NCBI GenBank assembly: GCA_965197395.1
Contig: CBDANB010000007.1
Coordinates: 434,001-498,000 of the forward strand
DNA from: CAZYFH01 sp965197395
Lineage (GTDB): Bacteria; Acidobacteriota; Vicinamibacteria; Vicinamibacterales; UBA8438
Length of the DNA: 64,000 nucleotides
Direction of reading: 5' to 3'
The position numbers were made by a program, and so were the translations under genes. The notes beneath the pieces were generated by a model. That model saw only the letters and a program-made list of their open reading frames with translations, was not told where the DNA came from and ran no database searches. Positions 53,238 to 60,990 of the stretch are shown here, in pieces (position 1 is the stretch's first letter; each line of letters begins with the position of its first letter).

Positions 53238-54911
53238 CTACGGCCAGGTCGTCAGCACGACATTGGAGCGCTCGTTGATCGGACCCTCCGGACCGACCCG
53301 CGCCGGCGTGCTCACCATGAGGCCCACCGTCTCTCCGGACTTGGGGACCCAGTTGTCGAGCGGCGACTTCTTGATGTGAGGCCCGAGGTCGGTCGCCGAG
53401 ATGGACTTGCACGTCTGACCCGGCCGCAACCACTCAAACGTCGCGCCGTACCACTGGCCGCCAACCTTCGCGAAGATCCACGGGTTGCCTGCCACCGTTG
53501 TCGAAGTCCCGCTGGACGAGATGCCCGGCCACGACCCCGACTTGGTGTGGTTGATACAGATGGGCGGCCCCCCGATCGACGTGCTCGTAACCGTCGAGGT
53601 CTTCGGCCACCCGCTCACGTTTGTGTGGAGCCACGTGACCCCCCCGAGGCTCAACTGGTCAGCGGCACCTCCACCGCCGCCACCGCCGGGTGGCGGGGGC
53701 GGCGGAGGCGGAGGCGCGGCCGGGGTCCGGAAGCTCTGGCCGCCCGACCAGGGGCCGGTCGTCGTGTCGTCAGTCGCGAACATGCGCCAGTGCAAGAGCT
53801 GATCGGCGGGGAGCAGGCCCGAGACCGTCGTCGTGGTCGGACCAGACGACATCGGCGCGCTGAACACGTGTACGACCTCATTGAAAGCGGCGTCGGTTGC
53901 GACGTGATAGTGAATCGTGACCGGGCCGGCCTGGCCCGTCACGCTGGGATTGGTCACGACGAACGTCGGGGGATTGGCCGAGACCGTCTCGCCGCCGACC
54001 GGCGAGACATGAGCCGGCGCACCGATCTCGACAGGCTGCACCCCGGTCACAAACGAGCCGCTATCGGTCCACGGACCGGTGACACGCCCTTCGCGACCGT
54101 CGGCGCTGGCACGCGCGCGCCAGTGATACGTCGTGCTCCAGTCGAGCTCGCCGGTCGTCCCCTGCGCGGGGCGCAGACCCCTCGGTGGGGCAAACCCCGC
54201 AGGCATGGTTCCGGTCGACCCGACCGACGCCTGCACGCCCTCGCCGCCGCCGCCTGACACCTCGAGCACGGTCACGATGTTCGCAAAGCCCGGGTCGCTC
54301 GCGACCTCGAATCGGTAGGTCACGTTCGATGCGGGCCCCGTAATCGCGGCGTCGGTGACCACGAGGGTCGGTGTGCGCCCTTGAATGGCCGCGCCGCCAA
54401 GCGGCGAGACCGGCACGGGCGCGCCGATCGTCAGCGGCGTATAGACTTCGAACGTCTCTGCTGCCGAGAAGGAGCTGGCGTTCGCCCCGTCATCGGCCCG
54501 CGAGCGCCAGTAATACATCCGCTCGGGCTCGAGCGAGATCGGCAGCTGATAGCTCGTCTGCCCGGACGGGTTGGCGGGAAAGTCGGCGACACTGTGGATC
54601 GGCGCGCCGAACTCGGCGTCGGTGGCGACCTGCAGCTCGTAGAACACCGTGCGCTCGCCGGTGCTGGTGGCGTTCGCAAACACCAGGGTCACCGGCTGGC
54701 TGTCGACCGGGACCAGCGACCCCTGGCCCGGCGTGATCGGGGTCGGCGCGGCGATGGTGACACCCTCGATCGGCCCGGCAATGGAGGGGCTGAGCGGATT
54801 GCGGCTCTTCTCGGTGTCGCACCCCACCACCGCGGCGAGCGCGGCGAGCAGCAAGAGCGGTCCCGCGGAGGCTCGTTGATGGGTCGAGCACGATAGGTTG
54901 CTGTTTCTCAT
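53238..54911 (-). CDS. Multidomain lipoprotein paralogous to the gene at 50865
   Basis: A 557-residue protein starting at ATG 54911 with a signal ending in VVGC, a lipobox. Three fibronectin-like beta-sandwich repeats follow, each with DGANASSFS- or ASADGREGR-type turns and TYHWRARA strands. A long Pro run followed by a Gly run precedes a C-terminal ~140-residue module (WLHTNVSGWPK ... FEWLRPGQTCKSI ... HIKKSPLDNWVP). That module matches the end of the 50865 gene. Repeat units read SPVGGETV/SPLGGAAI at domain borders. Probably surface-exposed. Confidence 0.75.
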   Translation of the reverse strand: MRNSNLSCSTHQRASAGPLLLLAALAAVVGCDTEKSRNPLSPSIAGPIEGVTIAAPTPITPGQGSLVPVDSQPVTLVFANATSTGERTVFYELQVATDAEFGAPIHSVADFPANPSGQTSYQLPISLEPERMYYWRSRADDGANASSFSAAETFEVYTPLTIGAPVPVSPLGGAAIQGRTPTLVVTDAAITGPASNVTYRFEVASDPGFANIVTVLEVSGGGGEGVQASVGSTGTMPAGFAPPRGLRPAQGTTGELDWSTTYHWRARASADGREGRVTGPWTDSGSFVTGVQPVEIGAPAHVSPVGGETVSANPPTFVVTNPSVTGQAGPVTIHYHVATDAAFNEVVHVFSAPMSSGPTTTTVSGLLPADQLLHWRMFATDDTTTGPWSGGQSFRTPAAPPPPPPPPPGGGGGGGAADQLSLGGVTWLHTNVSGWPKTSTVTSTSIGGPPICINHTKSGSWPGISSSGTSTTVAGNPWIFAKVGGQWYGATFEWLRPGQTCKSISATDLGPHIKKSPLDNWVPKSGETVGLMVSTPARVGPEGPINERSNVVLTTWP

Positions 54912-55274
54912 GGCAATTCCGGGCGCCCGCGTGAGCCGGGCTGCGATTTCGTGCACTCCCGTGCCGTTATCGGAAGTTGCGGTCAGTATGGATAGCCCTG
55001 CGACCCAATCGTCAGGGCAAGAACCGCGCCACAGACGACCCGCAACGGCCGGCACGAGAGCGCGCGGACCGGTCCGACCGGCGGCCGCGTGGTACAATCG
55101 GCCGTTTTTGCCCGACTGTCCGACGTCGCACCGACAGATCGCCGCCCGGCCGGCTCGTGACGTCGCACCGCCCGACGATGCCGGCGCCCTCCGCGGCCCC
55201 CCGCGACCACGATGCTGTCAGGCGGATGACAAAGGTGAGATCGGCACCGGCGATCGGGAATTCGACCACACACG
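54912..55274. other. Intergenic region with a possible promoter
   Basis: No gene was recognised in these 363 bases. A TACAAT hexamer at 55093-55098 could serve the downstream epimerase gene from about 175 bases upstream, leaving a long leader. No -35 consensus and no riboswitch fold were recognised. Confidence 0.4.
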
Positions 55275-56255
55275 ATGAGAGTGCTCGTCACCGGCGGCAC
55301 CGGGTTCACGGGGAGCCACCTCGTGCGTCGCCTCGTCGGTCGCGGCCACGACGTGCGCGTCCTCGACACCTCACCAGGACTGTTCGCGGATGACCTGGCG
55401 GCGATGGGCGCGGATATCACTCTGGGGAGCGTGACCGCCAGCGACACGGTCGACCGCGTCATGCAGGGCGTCGAGCGCGTCTTTCACGTGGCCGCGGTCT
55501 TTCGACAGATCAACCTGCCCGATCGGGTGTATCACGAGGTGAACGCGGTCGGGACCCGGGTCATGGGCGAGGCAGCGCTCCGCCACCGAGTGGGCGCCTT
55601 CGTCTATTGCTCGACGCAGGGCGTACACGGCGACATCCAGTCACCGCCCGGCGATGAGGACTCACCCATTACGCCGGAGGATTACTACCAGCGGACCAAG
55701 TACGAGGGCGAGCAGGAGATTGCGGCGCTCGTCGCGCAAGGGTTGCCGGCCACGACGCTGCGCCCCATGGCGATCTACGGGCCCGGAGATCCGGCGCGGT
55801 TCCTGTTCCTGTTCCGCGCCGCGAAACGGGGCCGCTTCCTGATGTTCGGTAGCGGCGAGACGCTCTATCATCCGCTGTATATCGACAATCTGGTGGACGC
55901 GTTCGAGCTGGCCGGCGAGGGCGCCGGCCGCGGCAGCGTCTATCTGATCGGCGACGCGAGCTACTACACCCTCAACGACCTGGTCCGCGCCGTCGCGACG
56001 AGCCTCGAGATCGACATCCGGATTCTCCACCTGCCGTTCGCGCCGTTGTGGCTGGCCGCGGCGGCGTGCGAGACGGTCTGCCGGCCGCTGAGCATCGAAC
56101 CGCCGCTGTTCCGGCGCCGCGCGGACTGGTTCCGACAAAACCGCGCGTTTCGCATCGACAAGGCGCGTCGGGAGCTCGGATACGAACCGAAGGTGGACCT
56201 TCCGACCGGGTTGGCGCAGACCGCGCGCTGGTACCGGGAGCACGGGTATCTGTAA
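55275..56255 (+). CDS. NAD-dependent sugar epimerase/dehydratase (HpnA-like)
   Basis: A 326-residue extended short-chain dehydrogenase. Rossmann motif VTGGTGFTGSHLVRRL, then a catalytic YxxxK as YYQRTKYEGE. The segment TLRPMAIYGPGD is typical of this subgroup (hopanoid-associated HpnA-like or 3-beta-HSD-like). It is the first gene of a tight plus-strand run. The asnB-like gene starts on the last base of its stop codon, so the two are coupled. Confidence 0.88.
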   Translation: MRVLVTGGTGFTGSHLVRRLVGRGHDVRVLDTSPGLFADDLAAMGADITLGSVTASDTVDRVMQGVERVFHVAAVFRQINLPDRVYHEVNAVGTRVMGEAALRHRVGAFVYCSTQGVHGDIQSPPGDEDSPITPEDYYQRTKYEGEQEIAALVAQGLPATTLRPMAIYGPGDPARFLFLFRAAKRGRFLMFGSGETLYHPLYIDNLVDAFELAGEGAGRGSVYLIGDASYYTLNDLVRAVATSLEIDIRILHLPFAPLWLAAAACETVCRPLSIEPPLFRRRADWFRQNRAFRIDKARRELGYEPKVDLPTGLAQTARWYREHGYL

Positions 56256-58153
56256 TGTGTGGCATCGTCGGCGTGCTCGAGACGCGCCCGGACGTCGACA
56301 TCGGCCCGGACCTCGTCCCCCGCATGCTCCAGACCATCGTCCATCGTGGACCGGACGACGAAGGCGTCCACGACGGCGGCCAGCTCGCCCTCGGGACCCG
56401 GCGGCTGAAGATCATCGACCTCGCGGGGGGGCATCAGCCGCTGTCGAACGAGGACGGGACGGTCTGGGTCGCCTTCAATGGCGAGATCTACAACCATGCC
56501 GCGCGCCGGCGGGCGCTGACCGCGGCAGGGCATCGGTTCGCGACCCGCTGCGACACCGAGGTGATCGTCCACGAATGGGAGGAACACGGCGAGCGCTGCG
56601 TCGATTGGCTGGACGGCCAGTTCGGATTCGCGGTCTGGGACGCGACGACCCGGACGCTCATGATCGCGCGAGACCGCCTCGGGATCAAACCGATCTACTA
56701 CAGCTGGGACGGCTCCCGTCTGGTCTTCGCCTCCGAGGTCAAAGCTGTGCTCGCCTCGGGGCTCGTCCAACCGGCGGTCGACCTGCAGTCGTTGTATCAC
56801 TATGTCGGCTACGAGTTCGTGCCCGCACCGGCCACGATGTTCCGGGGGATCCAGAAGCTCCCGGCCGGCCATCGCCTGCTGGTCACGAGCGGACAGCTGT
56901 CGGTGGAGCCGTACTGGGACGTGCGTTTCGAGCCGGCCGACCTGTCCGAGTCGGAATGCGTCACCACGATCCGACAGCTGTTTGGCGAGGCCGTGGAAAA
57001 GCGGCTGATGTCGGACGTGCCACTCGGGGTGTTCCTGTCGGGCGGGCTCGACTCAACGGCGGTGCTCGCCTTCGCGCGGGAAGCGAGCGACCGGCCACTT
57101 CCGACCTTCACGATCGGCTACGCCGACGACACGTTCAGCGAGTGGGAGCACGCCCGCCGCGCCGCGACGCACTATGGCACGGATCACCACGAGATCATCA
57201 TCGACCCGATCACACCAGAGCTGATCGAAAAGGCCGTCTGGCACCTCGACGAACCGATGACCGACCTGTCATCGATTCCGTTCCACATCCTGTCCCAACG
57301 CGCCAGGGCCGACGTGACGGTCTGTCTGTCGGGCGAGGGTGGCGACGAGGTCTTCGTCGGCTATGACCGGTTCATTGCGTCGAAGATCGAGCAGGCCGTC
57401 TACGGGCGGCTGCCATCCGTGGTGCGTCGTGGCCTCGTCGAGCCCGTCGTCAGCTGGCTGCCGGACCGCCCGCAGAAGAAGGGCGCGATCAACCTCCTCA
57501 AGCGATTCGTCGAGGGCGCCGCGTTGCCGGCGGAGGGCGGGCACTTGCGCTGGCAGTACTTCTCGTCGGCCGAGCAGGATGAGCGACTGTTCACATCGGC
57601 GTTCCTGAACCGGATCACGCGCGACCCGTTCGAACCGATTCGCCGACACGTGGCACGCGCCGGCAACGTCGACCGGCTGTCACGTGAGCTCTACACGGAC
57701 CTGCGGCTGACCATGCCCGACTCCGTCCTCATGAAGGTGGACAAGATGTCGATGGCCACGAGTCTCGAGGTGCGCGTGCCCTTTCTCGACCATCATCTGG
57801 TAGAGTTCGCCGCGCGCATCCCCCCGTCGTTCAAGTTCCCCGGGTTGCGCACCCGGGCGATTTACCGGAAGGCCATGGCGGGTCTGCTGCCGTCCTTCGT
57901 GCTCGAGCGCGGCAAGCAGGGATACAGCTTGCCGCTGAAGACCTGGCTCCGAGGCGAGCTCCGAGGCTACATGACGGAGCTGCTCAACACCTCGCCGCTC
58001 ATCCAGGAGCACCTCCACGTCGGATACGTCAATACGCTCATCGACGAGCACGTGCGGCGTGTCCGCAACCACAACCACGTACTGTGGGCCCTCATGAACG
58101 TGGCGATCTGGCATCGCCGCTACGTCGAGGGCGAGCCCGCCCGAGCGGCGTAA
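56255..58153 (+). CDS. asnB: Asparagine synthetase-type amidotransferase
   Basis: A 632-residue protein. It begins MCGIVGVLE, giving the catalytic Cys of a class II glutaminase domain (residues 2-200). The ATP-binding synthetase domain contains FLSGGLDSTAVLAF and the later SGEGGDEVFVGYDR. Size fits AsnB. In surface-glycan clusters such enzymes amidate sugars or acids; being translationally coupled to an epimerase supports this. Similar genes occur in exosortase-associated clusters, but no exosortase gene was seen here. Confidence 0.9.
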   Translation: MCGIVGVLETRPDVDIGPDLVPRMLQTIVHRGPDDEGVHDGGQLALGTRRLKIIDLAGGHQPLSNEDGTVWVAFNGEIYNHAARRRALTAAGHRFATRCDTEVIVHEWEEHGERCVDWLDGQFGFAVWDATTRTLMIARDRLGIKPIYYSWDGSRLVFASEVKAVLASGLVQPAVDLQSLYHYVGYEFVPAPATMFRGIQKLPAGHRLLVTSGQLSVEPYWDVRFEPADLSESECVTTIRQLFGEAVEKRLMSDVPLGVFLSGGLDSTAVLAFAREASDRPLPTFTIGYADDTFSEWEHARRAATHYGTDHHEIIIDPITPELIEKAVWHLDEPMTDLSSIPFHILSQRARADVTVCLSGEGGDEVFVGYDRFIASKIEQAVYGRLPSVVRRGLVEPVVSWLPDRPQKKGAINLLKRFVEGAALPAEGGHLRWQYFSSAEQDERLFTSAFLNRITRDPFEPIRRHVARAGNVDRLSRELYTDLRLTMPDSVLMKVDKMSMATSLEVRVPFLDHHLVEFAARIPPSFKFPGLRTRAIYRKAMAGLLPSFVLERGKQGYSLPLKTWLRGELRGYMTELLNTSPLIQEHLHVGYVNTLIDEHVRRVRNHNHVLWALMNVAIWHRRYVEGEPARAA

Positions 58154-58165
58154 CGCGAGAGCGGC

Positions 58166-59125
58166 ATGCCCATCCTACGCAGCGCGACTGGGCTTGTCCT
58201 CCGGCTAGCCGTAACCCTCGGACTGCTGGGCGTGTTGCTCTTCGTCGTGGCCGACCCGCTGGAGATCGGCACGCTCCTCGCCGACGCGGCCCTGCTCCCG
58301 CTCGCCGCAGCGGTCGCGCTCAGCGCGCTTGACCGCTTCACCATGGCATACAAGTGGTGGCTGCTCCTCCGCGCGCGACGCCTGTCGGTGAGTCTCTGGA
58401 TCGCCGTCCGGTCGTATTTCGCGTCATCTCTCTATGGCCTGGTGCTGCCGGTGACCGTCGGGGCCGACGCGGTCCGGATCCTCGCGCTGAGGCATGTCGG
58501 CATGCTCGACGTGACGGCGTCGATCGTCGTCGAACGCGGGCTCGGCGTCATCGCGATGGGATCCGTTGCGTTGCTGAGCTGCGTGCTGCTGGCGACGACC
58601 GTGACGGCCTACGGGGTGCAATCCCTCACCACCTGGCTCGTCGTCGCCCTCTGTGTGAGCGGCGGGTTGTTCATCGCTTCGTTGCTCGCGGCGGATCGCG
58701 TGGCGACGAGTTGGGTCAGCGCGCCGCCCAAGGTGCGGCAGGCAGCCGCGGCATACGGCACCTATCGCCGCACGCCCGGCGTGCTCGCCGTGTTCTACGG
58801 CCTCTCGGTCCTCGAGAGCCTGCTCTCGGCCGTGATCGCCTACGTTGTCGCCATCGCGCTCGGATTACCACTGCCGATGTATCTGCTGGTGGCCACCGTT
58901 CCGATTGCGCTGGCGTCGGCGAGGTTGCCCGTGTCGCTCGGCGGATTCGGTGTGCAAGAAGCGTCGTTTGTCTTTCTGGCCGGGCTGGTCGGTGTGTCGA
59001 GCACGCACGCTTTCTCGATCTTTCTCGTCGTCGACGCAGCCATGCTCGCGGCGTTGTTACCGTCTGTGCTGGACGGCTCGATGCTCACGTTGCGCCGCCA
59101 GGCGGTCGCAACCCGAATGCTATAA
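58166..59125 (+). CDS. LPG synthase TM-type (UPF0104) membrane protein
   Basis: A 319-residue integral membrane protein with about eight hydrophobic helices. Features of the flippase/synthase-like family include SYFASSLYGLVLPVTVGADAVR and PVSLGGFGVQEASFVFL. Members include lysylphosphatidylglycerol synthase membrane domains; the substrate here is unknown. It starts 12 bases after asnB. A second member of the family is at 59992. Confidence 0.85.
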   Translation: MPILRSATGLVLRLAVTLGLLGVLLFVVADPLEIGTLLADAALLPLAAAVALSALDRFTMAYKWWLLLRARRLSVSLWIAVRSYFASSLYGLVLPVTVGADAVRILALRHVGMLDVTASIVVERGLGVIAMGSVALLSCVLLATTVTAYGVQSLTTWLVVALCVSGGLFIASLLAADRVATSWVSAPPKVRQAAAAYGTYRRTPGVLAVFYGLSVLESLLSAVIAYVVAIALGLPLPMYLLVATVPIALASARLPVSLGGFGVQEASFVFLAGLVGVSSTHAFSIFLVVDAAMLAALLPSVLDGSMLTLRRQAVATRML

Positions 59126-59126
59126 T
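59121..59126 (+). promoter_or_regulatory. -10 box TATAAT before the acyltransferase gene
   Basis: A consensus TATAAT overlaps the end of the upstream membrane-protein gene and ends 9 bases before GTG 59136. An internal leaderless promoter within the cluster is plausible. Confidence 0.45.
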
Positions 59127-59135
59127 TCCTTCGCC

Positions 59136-59885
59136 GTGGCGGAGAAGATCGACAACGTCCCGCGTGAGATCTTCGACGCGTCACGCAGCAAGCGGCACAA
59201 GTATCAGAAACTCTTCGTCGGTCGTCCGGGATGGGGCGCGTTCTTCCGCTATGAGGCCGTGACGGTCGCCGGCAGGATCCCCGGTGCCCTCGGCATGTTC
59301 CTGCGTGCGCGACTCTACCCGCTGCTTCTCGGCGCATGTGGACGCAACGTTTTCTTCGGCGTCGATGTCACGTTGCGGCACCCGCACAAGATCCGCATCG
59401 GGAGCGACGTCGTCATCGACGACGGCTGTGTGCTGGACGCGAAGGGCGCGACGAACAGCGGCATCACCATCGGCAACGGCGTGTTCATCGGACGTCACTC
59501 GAGCGTCAACACGAAGGACGGCGACATCGTGCTCGAGGACGGTGTCAACATCGGCGCGTTCTGCACCATTTTCTCCGCGAGCCGCGTGTCGTGCGGGCGG
59601 AACACGCTCTTTGCGGCCTACTCGTATGTCGTCGGCGGAGGCCATGACATGGCACGCACCGACGTCGCCATCATCGACCAAACCCGACCGTCGCGCGGCA
59701 TCGACATCGGTCCGAACTGCTGGATCGGCGCCGGCGTGTCGGTGCTCGATGGCGTCACGATTGGACGCGACGTGGTCGTGGGGGCTAACTCGGTCGTCAC
59801 GAAGGATCTCGGGGACTTCGCCGTCGCCGCCGGGTCACCGGCTGCGGTGGTGCGCGTCCGCGGGTCGTTGGCCGCGTCGGGGTAG
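59136..59885 (+). CDS. Left-handed beta-helix (WbbJ-like) acyltransferase
   Basis: A 249-residue protein starting at GTG 59136 (the frame is open further upstream only inside the previous gene). Hexapeptide repeats run from about 70 to 230 (IRIGSDVVIDDGCVL, ITIGNGVFIGRHSSV, CWIGAGVSVLDGVTI). The active-site His is probably in VVGGGHDMA. It resembles sugar O-acetyltransferases. It probably decorates a surface glycan. It may be independently transcribed from the TATAAT at 59121. Confidence 0.88.
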   Translation: MAEKIDNVPREIFDASRSKRHKYQKLFVGRPGWGAFFRYEAVTVAGRIPGALGMFLRARLYPLLLGACGRNVFFGVDVTLRHPHKIRIGSDVVIDDGCVLDAKGATNSGITIGNGVFIGRHSSVNTKDGDIVLEDGVNIGAFCTIFSASRVSCGRNTLFAAYSYVVGGGHDMARTDVAIIDQTRPSRGIDIGPNCWIGAGVSVLDGVTIGRDVVVGANSVVTKDLGDFAVAAGSPAAVVRVRGSLAASG

Positions 59886-59991
59886 CGGCATCCATCCGCA
59901 TGCAGCGCGACGCCCACGACGGGCTGCTCGTCACCTCCGCGCCCGCGCCCGGTGCGGCGTCGAACACGCGACCTCGCGTCGGTCGAGCGCG

Positions 59992-60990
59992 ATGAGACGC
60001 TGGCGCCCGTGGGTGGTCTCGCTCGCGATCACCGCCGGCATCTTCTGGTACCTCCTCTCGCAGATCGACCCGGCGGACATCCTCGCGACGGCACGCGGCA
60101 TGACTCCCCGTTTTCTGGGGATGTTTCTGGCCCTACTGCTCGCCGGCGTCGTCGTCCGCGCGCTGCGGTTCTGGGTCCTGCTCGGTCAGTCCGCGCCGAT
60201 CCAGCTCCTGACCGGGATCGTGTTGGCACGCAACCTCTTCGTCGATCTCCTGCCCGCTCGGTTGGGCGAGCTGTCCTATGTCTACCTGCTGACCACACGC
60301 GCCGGGCGGCCCGTCGAGGACGGCCTGGCATCGCTGATGCTGGCCGTCGCGTTCGACGTCGTCGCCTTGACCCCCCTGCTGCTACTCGCAGTGCTCGTGG
60401 TCGGCGGCGGCGGTGCCGTGTCGGGGCCCTGGCTCGCACTGGCCGCGACGGCACTCGGCCTGGTTGCCTACGTCGGCGCGCGCGCGGCGGCGCCCATCGG
60501 GCTTCGCGTCGCAGCGTGGATGGACGCGCCAGACGCCGGTCCACCCGGGCGGCGCGCGCAGCTCGCGGCGTTGATCCGCCGGACGGCCGAGGCGCTCGCG
60601 GGTTCCTGGCGACGAGGCATCTTCACCCACGTGCTCGTACTGTCCATGATCGTGCGCCTGTGCAAGTTCGGGAGCTACTACTTTCTGGTCTTGGCGATCA
60701 TGGGAGGACTCGGCCTCGACGCCTCTAGCGTGGGGTTCTTTCGGGTCTTCCTGGGCGTCGTGAGCGCGGAGCTCGCCGCGGCGCTCCCGATTCATGGGAT
60801 CGCCGGGTTCGGCACGTTCGAGGCGGCGTGGGCCTTCAGCTTCACCCAGCTCGGGTTCGCGCGCTCGGACGCTATCGTGTCCGGCATCCTCGCGCACGCG
60901 GTCTCCCAGGTCGTGGAGTACAGTCTGGGCGCCTGCGCGCTGCTGTACCTCATGCGCCCGGGGATGAGACACGATGCCGCCCCCCCCTGA
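59992..60990 (+). CDS. LPG synthase TM-type (UPF0104) membrane protein
   Basis: A 332-residue membrane protein with about eight helices, starting at ATG 59992. Motifs include NLFVDLLPARLGELSYVYLL and LPIHGIAGFGTFEAAWAFSF, typical of the UPF0104/LPG synthase TM family. It is more diverged from the gene at 58166 than a recent duplicate would be. Its end overlaps the next gene by 17 bases. Confidence 0.85.
   Translation: MRRWRPWVVSLAITAGIFWYLLSQIDPADILATARGMTPRFLGMFLALLLAGVVVRALRFWVLLGQSAPIQLLTGIVLARNLFVDLLPARLGELSYVYLLTTRAGRPVEDGLASLMLAVAFDVVALTPLLLLAVLVVGGGGAVSGPWLALAATALGLVAYVGARAAAPIGLRVAAWMDAPDAGPPGRRAQLAALIRRTAEALAGSWRRGIFTHVLVLSMIVRLCKFGSYYFLVLAIMGGLGLDASSVGFFRVFLGVVSAELAAALPIHGIAGFGTFEAAWAFSFTQLGFARSDAIVSGILAHAVSQVVEYSLGACALLYLMRPGMRHDAAPP

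Noticed and set aside
53690..53716. G-rich tract as a regulatory or quadruplex element
   Set aside because: It encodes the Pro/Gly linker of the lipoprotein gene on the minus strand, which explains it.
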